Shown piece by piece: positions 1-10,289 of a DNA stretch of 15,686 nt. How positions within the stretch are numbered: the stretch's first letter is position 1; each line of letters begins with the position of its first letter. The notes under the pieces are model-generated. The model searched no databases, had not been told where the DNA came from, and saw nothing but the letters and a program-made list of their open reading frames with translations. Source of the stretch: Conidiobolus incongruus B7586 (taxonomy: Eukaryota; Entomophthoromycota; Entomophthoromycetes; Entomophthorales; Conidiobolaceae). Location of the stretch: assembly GCA_000697335.1 (NCBI GenBank), contig JNEM01016217.1, forward strand, positions 1 through 15,686, read 5' to 3'. The position numbers and the translations under genes are program-made.

Positions 1-928
1 GTATATAAATATTAATTTTATAATATATATATTTAAGATTGATATATTTATATATTATTACACTGATTATTTAAATTTATATCCTTTTTTAATTTTAACT
101 TTTAAATTATAAATATTATATTTTAAGAATATAATAATTAATATTTATTTATTTATTAAAAGATTTTTAATATATTTACCTTTTATAATACGTATAGTAT
201 TAACATGGTATTAAATATATATTTCAATATATAGGATAAGTTAATATTAATTTGAGTATAATAGCTATTATAATATATATTATATTGCCAATATAATTAT
301 TATTGATATTAAAATATCTTCTGAATAATATCAAAAATATATTCTTAATTATAATAATTTAATTATTTAAATTAAAAATTACAATAATATTGTTATTTAT
401 AGTAATAATATATGAATATTATATTAATTTAAAATATTAATAAAATTTTTTACATTCTTATATTATATTATGATAATTTCTTGAATTAGTTTTCTTTCCT
501 TTTAAAAAAATTATTAAAAATTTAAATAATGTTTTAAATAACTAAACTCAATAAAGATAATTTTATAATATTTTTATCTTACATATCTTGATTAAAAATA
601 AAAATATATTAAACTACACAAAATAGAGTTATATTAGATATTTTCAATATTAAAATTCAGAAAAAATTAAATATTTAAATAAAATATTTATAAATTAGAT
701 TTTATAAATATGCTTTAATATAATATTATCAAAATGAATTTATATTTATATTAAGAGAAGAAATCGAAAAATAAAAGATATGGTGAAATTATAAATACTA
801 TAGTTATTTTAATAAAATAGTTAAACATAGTTAATAATCATTATTCTACTAAAAAGTATATATTGTTACTAAACTCAAGTTAAAAAAATTTATTACTTTA
901 TTATCATTTAGTGTAAATTAAATATAAT
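1..928. other. AT-rich gene-free DNA
   Basis: Almost pure A and T with short poly-A/T runs and no open frame of note. No recognisable element. Confidence 0.7.
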
Positions 929-1234
929 AAAAACCAAATATAATGCAAAGAAAGTATTAGTTATATTGACGACATAATAAATTTAATAAATTAATAGAAA
1001 TTTTAATATTATAATCAATGGTGAATAATATAGTTGATGATAAATTATTTATAGATACAATGTAAAATTTTAACAAACAATAGCCATTGCAAATAATAAG
1101 AGAAAAGTAGAGGAATCATGTTTATTGATTCAATCAATAATATGTATATAATGAAATTATGTATAGATTAAATATTGATATAAAATTTAGGATAGAATTG
1201 AATAATTCACTGAATATTAAAATAAACATGAAAT
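929..1234 (+). repeat. LTR-like dispersed repeat, copy 1
   Basis: It shares a collinear set of words with 11545-11865: AAAACCAAxTATAATG at the start, AATAGCxATTG, a purine-rich GAGAxxAAAGxAGAGGAA, GTTTATT followed by ATxCAAT, a TATATAxxATG box, and ATAAACATGAAAT at the end. A purine-rich tract before a TATA-like box in a repeat of about 300 bp is typical of an LTR, but no coding partner is joined to it here. Heavily decayed and old. Confidence 0.5.
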
Positions 1235-3349
1235 ATTGTAATAAGTTTGAGAACTAGTCATTTGACATTTGGTTATCATCAAAATGTTAAAAATATCTAG
1301 AATACAATTATATGCAAGTTTATTGATGATAAATTTCATAAAATATTTCACCATTCATTAATACATGATATGTTAATTTTTATTTATATATAAAATCAAA
1401 TAAGATATATTGATGCTTTATAAAACATGACTTATTGAAAAATGATTATGAGAATAAATTCCTTAAAACATATATCATTTTACTATATTTGTGTATTGAC
1501 AAAGCATGATTTAAATGATCTTATGCGAAATCTATTTAAAAATCACTTTTGAAAAACCTATATATTTAATTTGTAAAAATTTTTATAAAATTAATTGAAT
1601 ATTATCAAAAATAATATTTAAAAATTTAGTAAATTAATTAAAATTATTTCAAATTCACAAAAATGCAATATTAATAACTCAATTTACTTTATATAACATT
1701 AGGTATATAAAATACAGAATATATTTTAATACTCTAAAATCTTATTTGAAATTTTGATATTTCATAAAATGTGAAATTTCAAGTCATCAGTGATGGTATA
1801 TTTGATTTACTAAATTAAGTAACTGTCAAATTCCGATGAAAGGTATAAATTTGGTTTGATATTCTAAGTTATGCCTAAGTTATAAAATTTAACATATTTG
1901 TAGAAATGTATATCATATGAAAAAATAACACCAGTTCTCATAAATGTTAGAGTTAGATATAATTGATACTTTGCAAACGACGAATTCCTGATGATTGCTT
2001 TTGTCAATTGTTGAAGCTTAAAATTTTCATTTCACCCTCAATTAAAATTAATTTAGATTCTAATTAATGTTGAAAAATTTATAATTTCCATTTCATCCAG
2101 AGGAAAATTAATATAATATAATTTATTTAATAGCAATAATATAAATGTTTTCCAGTAATATTTATTTTTTAGTTCAACGTTTTTTAATTCATCTTTTAGG
2201 ATAATTTACTAAAATTGTTATGCTTACAAAATTTTAATTAAACCAATAACATTTTTACATCTAAAGATTAATGTGTATGTGACTTTATTATTATCTATTA
2301 ATTCATTTTTTACTTAAATTTTCATTATTAAATCAGCAACGTGCTCATCTTTTAAAATATCAATGAACAATACAGATATTACGCCAAACCAAAACAATCT
2401 TAAGTATATGATGACTCATATAAAATATATACTATTCTATTGCTTCGTGGTACAAGACAAGAGATTTTACTTATCAATACTTTAAAATTCTCATACACTA
2501 GTAGCAATTGTTATTAATTTGAAATCATGAGACTATGGCTCTAAAATTATTAATAACTCTTAAAATTCACCAATTATAATATTAAAAGCAGTCCTTGAAT
2601 TTCAGCAAATCAAAATTACAATTTTATAACATTTCAATGACTATTAAAAAAAAGTATAAAATATAAATATTGTGTCATGATTATTCATATTTGATTTTAT
2701 CATCATAAAATATAGTATCAAGAACATGATACTTAGATTCATTTTAAATTTTATTAGTAAGAACAAATACTTTTAGAGATTCCAATGTGTCTATATTTAT
2801 TATTCTATTCTCATTTTTTTGACTAACAAATATGATATGACAGAACCAGAAAAATTGACAATTGCGAGTCTTTGAAAAAATATTGCTTGTTTACTAACAG
2901 GATATAATATACATCAGAATAGAATATTTTTCACATACAATATTCAATGTAAATCAAAGTACATAAAAAATTTTCCTTTGAATGATAAATTTTAATATAT
3001 CAGTAAATAAACTCCTCATATAAAAATAAAAGAAAATTATTAATACACCAATTAAAGGTTAAAGGGGATATGTTTTGGACTAAATGATATAAACGTTTAT
3101 TTAGGTTCCTTCATAAACTAACTTCAGTTTAACTAATTGACTTGTGATTTTGAATGAGTAATTTATTGATGCTTTTTTAATTATCCTTAAATATAAAATA
3201 TATTAAATTAAAATTAACCGATATATAGTTCGGAATATAATAAATTTTATGATATTTGGCCAATCAAAATAACATATTATCACATCCCACATGTTAATAG
3301 GTAGGATTAAAATTTATTTAAAAATTAGCCAATTATAACTAAAATTTTA
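1235..3349. other. AT-rich gene-free DNA, probably decayed repeats
   Basis: No coding frame or RNA is recognised. Composition is slightly less extreme than in the right half. Near 2020-2110 there is a local near-duplication of a block containing ATTTCAxTTCA and AAAATTAAT. If the LTR-like copy at 929-1234 was a 5' LTR, this stretch would be the expected place for an internal region, but I see no protein similarity. Confidence 0.6.
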
Positions 3350-3357
3350 TATACCAC

Positions 3358-3555
3358 GATTTGATCCAACTCGTGAGAGGTTGAATTTAGAAAACCATAT
3401 TATTGCATTTATTTAATTAAATTTCCCCCTTATGCTATCCAATATAGCGCGGATAATGGGGATTTGATTTATGATCCAACCAAATTACCCATACGTAATA
3501 TATAGTTCTAATCCATTGGATAAAGGAATTAAAAGGTTGTTGAATTTAGAATACA
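3358..3555 (+). repeat. Diverged direct repeat in BTA1 upstream region
   Basis: Two blocks share the same words in the same order: GATTTGAT, GATCCAAC and AGGTTG followed by AATTTAGAA and a CAT. Copy one is at 3358-3399, where the first two words overlap. Copy two is at 3461-3555, where the words are spread out, with about 55 extra bases inside. The surrounding 3350-3820 is less AT-rich than the flanks, as expected for a promoter. Role unknown. Confidence 0.35.
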
Positions 3556-3771
3556 TTGATTACGTTTCAAAATTGATCTAGTTGGAGAGTTGGAGGAGAA
3601 TTGATAAGAAATCCAAAATGAATGGAAAACAACATCCTGAAAAAATCATAGACTTAATTGGGCAATATTACACTATTTGATCAACTCTTTTAACTGATTG
3701 GCTAAAGTGTTTGCGAGTATTTTGTAGGGGATATTATTTACCAAAATGCTTTGAAGTGTGTAAATTGAGGG

Positions 3772-3777
3772 TATAAA
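3772..3777 (+). promoter_or_regulatory. Candidate TATA box of BTA1
   Basis: TATAAA stands in a locally less AT-rich stretch about 290 bp before the start codon. From 3805 to 4069 there is no ATG, so a transcript starting downstream of here would have a clean leader. If transcription starts before 3802, a five-codon upstream ORF (3802-3819) would be included. In DNA this AT-rich a TATA match means little alone. Confidence 0.35.
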
Positions 3778-3969
3778 TTGAGCTTATCCCTTGTGAATTT
3801 CATGTTTAGATTCCTTTGATACTGAAATAATTTCGTTTTAATTGAATCGCCCCCCAGTACAAATTCTTCTTCACATAATAAACAGTCGTTCATCCATTCG
3901 GTGTTACTGACTGTGTTGAGAGATCATTTGTACCGGTTATATTTTATCTTGTTTGCAATATAATTTTAT

Positions 3970-3999
3970 AAATTCAAATTATATATATAATTTGGATTT
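3970..3999. repeat. Perfect 20-bp palindrome in BTA1 leader/promoter
   Basis: The 20 bases at 3975-3994, CAAATTATATATATAATTTG, are perfectly self-complementary. Pairing continues outward with one G-T pair and four more A-T pairs, to 3970-3999. It lies 71 bp before the start codon, so it is either a protein-binding palindrome or a hairpin in the 5' leader. All but two bases are A or T, so chance is possible. Confidence 0.5.
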
Positions 4000-4069
4000 G
4001 CTATTAACCATTGAATATTTTCCTGAGCGCACAATTACATTTAATTAAGTAGAAATTCAAGTATAAACT

Positions 4070-6432
4070 ATGGCTCCTATTACCGGAACTGCTGGAATCC
4101 TGGCCACTACCGCAATCGTTGTCGGCTGGCTAGTCTTTAATCCTAAGTGGCTTGATAGTCTCGTACCTGAAGGATGGCATCGAATCCATTTGGCCATGCT
4201 TGGAAGCTTGGTCGTCTTAGGTTTGACCATCCTCTCCTCATACAGTCGTTTCCAAGCCATCTTGAAATTCTGTTACTCTTGCTTCTTCAAACCTCTTGGA
4301 AACAATGCTAATCAACAGACTCGTTTGGAATCATTTTACAAAGATCAAGCTGAAGGTATGTTGAGATTCTATATGAACTGAAATTGTGACAATTGGATTG
4401 TAAATCAATCCAATTTTATTGTTTTCTTTTAGATCATTTTTTGTTTTAACACAAACATTAATGTATCAATCAATTAATCTTTATCCTTTACTATTTAGTT
4501 TATGATGATACTCGTGGTCAACTCTTAAGAGGCCGTACTACTATGCTCAAACTTTCCGCTGCCCAGTTAAAGGCCCAAATTGCTAAAGGAGTTAAGAGAG
4601 AGCCCTTGGTTTGGATTGATCTTGGCGGCGGTACTGGATGGAATATTGAACGCATGAACGAATTTTTCCCTATTGCTGATTTTGATCAAGTTTACCTCGT
4701 TGATTTAACTCCCTCTTTGTGTAAAGTTGCCAAAGAACGTTTTGCTAAGAAAGGCTGGAATAACGTTCACGTCGTCTGTGCCGATGCTGCTACTTTCGAG
4801 CTCCCCCATCTAAAGAATCCCGAAGGTAAAATTTCATTAATTACTCTCTCTTACTCTCTTTCTATGATCGATACTTTCTATGGTGTCATCGACCGCGTCA
4901 AAGAACTTTTGGCTTCTGATGGTTTGATTGGTGTTGCTGACTTCTACGTTTCCAGTAGAGTCACTCCTGCTAATGGCAAGAACGGTGGCTTGGTCAATCG
5001 TCAATGCAACTGGTTCACCAGATGGTTCTGGGCTATTTGGTTTGATTTTGATCATATTAACTTGCACCCCTGCCGTCGTGAATATCTTGAATACAAATTC
5101 GATACCATCAAATCTTTCAACGGACGCAATCACTTCATTATCCCTTATCTTGTTCAAATCCCTTACTACGTTTGGTTGGGCTGTCCCCATCAAGCCACTT
5201 CTGAAAAGGTTTCTTCACCTGAGGCTCTTTCTGTTGCTCAAACAAGTGCCCCACTCACCGTAGGAAATGTAACTCTTTCCCCTTGGAGACTTCCCTATGA
5301 TCCTACCCTCAAGTGTCACACTCAATTTAACACTTATATCTACGCCTTCACTTGGGAGGATCCTCGCGAAGATTTGAAAGTTCTTGACTTGAAACCCGAT
5401 GATGAAATGTTTGTTATTACTAGTGCTGGTGACAACGCCTTGGACTACCTTTGCCATGCTGATATCAAGCGCATCCACTGTGTAGATATGAACCCCCATC
5501 AAAACCATCTCTTGGAACTCAAGTTAGCTGCCATCACTGCCCTTCCTTACGATGATTTCTGGAAGATGTTCGGTATGGGTAAGCATGAAAACTTTATCGA
5601 TCTTTTGGATAATAAATTATCTCCCCACATGTCTTCTCCTGCTTACCAATACTGGAAAACCAATGGACACCGCTTCCTTGACAACTTCTTCAAGACTGGA
5701 TGCTCTGGATATGCTCTCAATCTTGTCCGTTACCTCATCAAGTTACTTGGTAAGAAGGACGCTGTCCAAGCCCTCTGCAAGGCTAAGACGCTTGAAGAGC
5801 AAATTGCCATCTGGGAGAAAGATTTCCGCCCTGCTCTTCTTAACAAATGGTTCGTTCGCATGCTTGACAATCCCGCTTTCTTATGGACTGCTCTTGGTGT
5901 CCCCATCAACCAATTTGACATGTTATTAGCTGAAGGCACAAGTCACCAATATCTCACTGATACTCTTGATCCCATTGTGCACCGCTCCCTCTTTGCTGAC
6001 GACCAATACTTCTACCTCTTATGTCTCTTACTCCACTACACTAAGGAAAGCTGTCCTACCTATGTTAGCGAGACTGGTTTCCGTCGTTTGAAGACCTCCG
6101 GTATCTTAGACACTGTCCGCCTCCACACAAGCTCCATCATTAAAGTTTTGGAATCTCTTGAACCCAATACATTAACCAAGGTTGTCTTGATGGACCATAT
6201 GGACTGGTTCAACGAAAAGGATGCCACCGATGAAATTAAGATGGTTCACCGTACTGTTAAACAAGGTGGTTATGTATTCTGGCGCTCATCAGCCAGACAT
6301 CCCTGGTACAACGAAATCTTCACCAAGGTTGGTTTCAAGGTTGAACCTGTTGCTATTCGCAAACCTGGCACCAAGGAAGCTTTGGATCGTGTCAACATGT
6401 ATGCCAGTTTCTATAAAGCTACCAAATTATAG
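4070..6432 (+). CDS. BTA1: Betaine-lipid (DGTS) synthase BTA1, two exons
   Basis: Exons 4070-4355 and 4499-6432 join to a 739-residue protein. BTA1 makes diacylglyceryl-trimethylhomoserine, a phosphorus-free membrane lipid: the BtaA-like half moves the 3-amino-3-carboxypropyl group of S-adenosylmethionine to diacylglycerol, and the BtaB-like half methylates the amine three times. Visible parts: two hydrophobic segments (about residues 8-24 and 39-57), probably a membrane anchor; the linker YDDTRGQLLRGRTTML (97-112); SAM motif DLGGGTG (136-142) with the acidic VDL at 163-165 and D191; then the BtaA-like half with FTWEDP (379-384), VITSAGDNALDY (401-412), VDMNPHQN (424-431), LMDHMDWF (659-666) and a conserved C-terminal FWRSSARHPWY. 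The methyltransferase-first order is the fungal one. The start has A at -3 and G at +4, and it provides the membrane segments. Fungal BTA1 is known to be induced by phosphate starvation; no CACGTG/CACGTT site is seen in the proximal promoter. Location in the ER membrane is inferred. Confidence 0.95.
4356..4498 (+). other. Spliceosomal intron of BTA1 (143 nt)
   Basis: The donor is GTATGT directly after the GAA codon of residue 95, and the acceptor is CTATTTAG. The split codon G|TT gives Val-96. The length is not a multiple of three and the first-exon frame runs into a stop at 4379-4381, so splicing is needed. After joining, the protein reads straight into the conserved YDDTRGQLLRGR linker. A TTAAT sequence about 20 nt before the acceptor is a plausible branch point. 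The intron is much more AT-rich than the exons. Confidence 0.93.
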
Positions 6433-6663
6433 AATTTGGCAAGTTGTTGACTTGATGTGGAATCGTAATCTTTGGTCAATTTATTATACGATCTCAACTC
6501 TTTCTAGTTTCTCTCTTAACTTTGAGATCCTATAATATTTGTATCATATCTACTTATAACTATTATTTTGTCTAATATTTTTATTTTTTGACATTGAATA
6601 GAATATCATTCTACATAATGATGAATTGTACTAATTCAATGATTCTTTTGTATTCTCCCTTAC

Positions 6664-6669
6664 AATAAA
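6664..6669 (+). terminator. Candidate poly(A) signal of BTA1
   Basis: AATAAA lies about 230 nt after the BTA1 stop codon, at the end of a T-rich stretch that is less AT-pure than what follows. T-rich and TTGTA-like elements precede it (for example near 6540 and 6649). Fungal poly(A) sites are loosely defined, so the true 3' end could be earlier. Confidence 0.35.
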
Positions 6670-6727
6670 CCTTAATAATTCAATTTTGACTTTCTTCTAT
6701 TTATAAAATAGTTTTAAATCATTTATA

Positions 6728-6753
6728 TTATTATTATTATTATTATTATTATT
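6728..6753. repeat. (TTA)n microsatellite
   Basis: About eight uninterrupted TTA units, just beyond the end of the BTA1 3' region. Confidence 0.9.
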
Positions 6754-8246
6754 TATTTCTAACAAATATAACTTTTAGTCACTTAAATTCATAATACTCA
6801 ATTTTAATTAATAAATTTATAATTTTTCAAAATATTTAATTTAAATCAATTTAATATCAAAGGCTTATTAATTAAAAAATCAAAATTATTCTTATAAAAT
6901 AAAATGAAAATATGATATTTATTATGTTGTTTTAATAAGATATATTGAACACTATCAAAATCATCATTCTTTAAACTGTTTTAAGCTTAAATGATTTGAT
7001 TTTAACTTACAATTAATTTTCATACTTGAATATAAAATAATATAGATTAACAAATATTTATTTTTTATATATAAAAAACATAATTTTAACATCTTTTATT
7101 CGTATAACTACTAAAACTATAAACTTGTCAACGTAGTAATGGATTCAACTCAATTTTCAAGAAAATTCTATGAGTTATCACAAGAAATTGAGAACCTTTA
7201 AAGTGGATGATTAAATTGGGAATATAATGACAATCAATTTGTAATAAAAATGACTCGTACTACTCAGACTACATTAGAGAAATGGAAGAAGTTATAATCT
7301 TTCTCATTTCCACTATCCATAAGGCAAATATTTTGTGTAAAATATGATTAATTATTATCTAAAATGTCAGAATATCTTGCTTAAATTGCGTTATTATTGT
7401 TAATTTGTACCATGTAAAAAAATCTTTATTTATAGACTTTGGAATTTCTTTTTGACATAAGTTATAATTTTGGATGTGAATAACCATACAATAATAATTC
7501 ATATTAATAATATGGAATTAATATTGAGAAGATAATAGAGTAAATATACTAGTATTCAAAATTAAATTTTGTATTTTCAAAAAGATACATATAAACAAAT
7601 TTATTTTTTAAATTCACTTTTTTAAAGACGTAGCAAGAATTTTGGTTCAAATTATTCTATTGATAAATACTAAATTATTTTTATTAATTGTTTAACAATA
7701 AAATATTTTTTTGATTATAAATTAAATCACGATATATATATTGATTTATTCAATCATTATTACCATCTTCTCCACATTCAATTCAACCAATATATTTGTA
7801 AAATTGAAATATTCAATTATAATTCAATTTATATTTCAATTCATTACAATATTACTTCTAAATTAATATTGGTCAATATTCAAAAACTACAATAATAACT
7901 TGAAAACATGCACGTTTTTCAAATTTAATTAATTATTTTATTTGTGAACATATATTAATTAACACCATTAAAAAAGCTTATAATAGACAGCTCAAAAATA
8001 GCAAATAAAATAAAGTTGATATTATAAAATTTATCCAAACATGATTTGATTAAGAGGTGAATAATAGCGATTTAGTTCATTGGTTAATTGATATATTAGT
8101 TTTGACATGATATTTGTCATGACCATTTTAATTCTTATATAAGTCAATTAATATCAAACCATTTCAAAATCTGATTGAATTTTTGAATGAATAGTGTGTT
8201 AAATATCTATGTTAAAAATTGATTATATAAAAAGCATTCTAATATC
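6754..8246. other. AT-rich gene-free DNA
   Basis: Apart from the possible decayed frame at 7139-7340, no gene or element is recognised. A short imperfect hairpin around TGACATGATATTTGTCA lies near 8105-8120. Confidence 0.6.
7139..7340 (+). pseudogene. Possible decayed coding stretch, unrecognised
   Basis: From ATG 7139 the frame reads MDSTQFSRKFYELSQEIENL, then a stop, and continues with plausible protein-like sequence (LNWEYNDNQFVIKMTRTTQT, then LEKWKKL) through three stops to about 7335. Base composition is clearly less AT-biased than around it and the residues are varied, unlike the Lys/Asn/Ile-rich translation of neutral AT DNA. I do not recognise a family. It could be a relic of a host gene or a mobile-element gene. 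Confidence 0.3.
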
Positions 8247-9518
8247 CAGTGGTTCAAAAAGCAATTTCATATACTCAAATTAAATGTTATTTGTTGAATT
8301 ATAATTATTTCACTCTAATTTTAATATTATTATATTGGATAGTAAGTGATCTAATAATATATCATATTCATTATATATATATTTAATACAACTTTCTAGG
8401 TGTCTTTCAATAAAAGACAAAATAATTAAAATTCATAAAATCTTAAATTTTTCCTAAATAAAAAGTATTTATTAAAATTTCATAATATATAAAACATTTA
8501 ATATTAATTATTCATGAAAATCTCTAATTATAATTGATGACAAAGAGCTTGTAAAGTATAATATTGCAAATTAATTTAATCAACTTAAAGCTGAAAGATC
8601 TGATATAAAAATAACTGTGTTTAAATTATCTTAAATATATAACCAATTAAAGCAATTTATAAGATTAAGAAATATTTCAAATATCACCTATATATCTTTT
8701 TAAAAAAACTTAATCTTTACAATTTAATATTAATATTATATTAATATATTATAAAATAATTTATTATTAGTTAAATAACTAAAAATATAAATATTTTATA
8801 TTTTGATCAAAAATTAAATATATATTGATAAAAATTTATTTGATATGGATTTATATTAATATAATACTTATCTTATTATAATAGATAAATTATTGATACT
8901 AATATATAATCTATTATCAAGAGATAAAAAGAGTATTTGAGTTGGAATATCAAAACCATCATTATAATTCCAAAATAGAAATTAATTAAAAATAGCCAAT
9001 GTTATTACTAGATAAAAATATTAATAATATAATCTCTCATCAATTATTACCAGTAAAAATAAATTGTAATAATAGGAATATATTTTATATTTTTAAATAT
9101 TAATATTGAAATTTGAATAAAAAATTTCAATTAAAAATCCATTTATTTTTCATAATAATAGCTATATATATATATAAATCAAAAATTATCAAATATTTAT
9201 TCGATAAAAAAACTGAATTAAGTACCACTTCGACCATATTCAGCAGATTTGAATTTTTATGATTATAAATGTATTGGTAAGTTATAAAATTTAAAGAAAA
9301 ATTTAATAATATTTCAAAATTATATTATAAAGTTAAAGATGTAATTCTAAAAATAGGCTATAGAATTCTATATAAAGAGGCTTAGCAATTACCATTAGTA
9401 TAGAACTCTACTATTAAAAACATGAAAACTAAAATTAAATAAAATTATATAATTTCTATTTAAGTTTTATTTATTTTATTAAAATTTAAAAATAGTTAAC
9501 TAATCTTTTGAACCACTG
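8247..9518 (+). mobile_element. Mariner-type DNA transposon, decayed, with recognisable inverted ends
   Basis: The left end CAGTGGTTCAAAAAG (8247-8261) and the reverse complement of the right end (9505-9518, CAGTGGTTCAAAAG) agree at 13 of the first 14 bases. The enclosed length of 1272 bp is right for mariner. A TA follows the right end, as expected of the target duplication; at the left end the bases next to the repeat are TC, with TA two bases further out. The transposase remnant lies on the plus strand in the last third. Upstream of 9100 the coding content is too decayed to assign motif by motif. Confidence 0.8.
9145..9440 (+). pseudogene. Mariner transposase C-terminal remnant
   Basis: Readable pieces are HNNSYIYI at 9151 (family HDNAPxH, with its Asp now Asn at 9154), then RPYSADLNFYDYKC from 9231, which matches the mariner PYSPDLxPxDYxxF block and keeps the Asp of YDY (9261), and a C-terminal QLPLV-stop-NS block near 9388 where the family has LPxRW. 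These lie in different frames, so there are at least two frameshifts as well as stops. The spacing from the second to the third acid fits DD34D. Inactive. Confidence 0.75.
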
Positions 9519-9888
9519 TAAAATTTAATATATATTTTCTAATTATATCAATTATTGAATTTTATGTTAAATTATTTTTAAGAAATAATTTTGATTTTAA
9601 AAAAATATTTTTCTGGTATTAATATTTAATCAGTAACTTATATTGATTTTAACTGGCATAATGACATTATTTATTATATATTTATTAATTAAAAATTAAT
9701 ACCCATTTAAAAACAGGCAATATATATCGATGACATTATATTTAAATAATAATGAAATTTAAGTATAATAAGAATAAATTTTCAATAAATAGGTTAAAAT
9801 GTTGATAGAATGTTTTAACTACAAATTTATTAAATTAATATTAGAAATCAATAAAATTTTAAAAAATTACTTAATATATATTAACAAG
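9519..9888. other. AT-rich spacer between mariner copy and tRNA gene
   Basis: No gene is recognised. An open frame that starts here and runs through the tRNA is an artefact of the tRNA sequence. Confidence 0.6.
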
Positions 9889-9892
9889 AAAA
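9889..9892 (-). terminator. RNA polymerase III terminator of tRNA-Asn
   Basis: The first run of four T on the minus strand after the tRNA lies 21 bases beyond the discriminator base. It is the expected Pol III stop. Confidence 0.7.
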
Positions 9893-9913
9893 TAAGAGTT
9901 AGTATCAAGAAGA

Positions 9914-9987
9914 CGCTCCCAGGTGGCCTTGAACCACCAACCTCCCGATTAACAGTCGGACGCGCTAGCCAATTGCACCATGGAAGC
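9914..9987 (-). tRNA. tRNA-Asn (anticodon GTT)
   Basis: Read on the minus strand from 9987 the cloverleaf is complete: acceptor stem GCTTCCA with TGGGAGC (one G-T pair), D stem GTGC with GCGC, anticodon stem TCCGA with TCGGG and loop CTGTTAA giving anticodon GTT, a five-base variable loop, T stem GGTGG with CCACC and loop TTCAAGG. The discriminator base is G, as usual for eukaryotic tRNA-Asn. There is no intron and no encoded CCA. The internal A box (TGGTGCAATTGG) and B box (GGTTCAAGGCC) are both intact, so the gene looks functional. It is a sharp island of normal composition in AT-rich DNA. Confidence 0.97.
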
Positions 9988-10289
9988 TTGCTGTAAATTT
10001 TCTAATAAATCATTATTTTGCATAATAATAATCAATACAATATATATTATATATAATTTTTAATCTGATTTGATTTATTTTTGTTCATTTATTACTTATT
10101 TTTAAATGAAATTGAATATTATTACCAAATTTCTATTTTATTTCATTAATATCTTTAATTAATTCAATTTTTCTCTCATTATTATCTAACTGTTTTGTAA
10201 TATTCTTTATTTTAAATACTTTATAGAAATTGATTTACAATTAAATTTTTATAAAAAATATATTACATGTATATCATTGGAAATACTAA
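9988..10289. other. AT-rich spacer upstream of tRNA-Asn
   Basis: This is 5' of the tRNA on its own strand. Nothing is recognised. Confidence 0.6.

Noticed and set aside
2340-2346. AACGTG (CACGTT on the minus strand), a possible Pho4-type site
   Set aside because: A single six-base match 1.7 kb before BTA1; expected by chance and not in the promoter region.
4543-4545. ATG at 4543 as the BTA1 start
   Set aside because: It is internal Met-111 after splicing. Starting there would lose the conserved YDDTRGQLLRGR linker and the membrane segments encoded by exon one.
4837-5508. Open frames on the minus strand and in other plus frames within BTA1
   Set aside because: They lie inside a strongly conserved coding exon and have no family-like features; they are shadows of its codon bias.
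9799-9996. 65-codon open frame across the tRNA
   Set aside because: Its only non-AT part is the antisense of tRNA-Asn; the frame is accidental.
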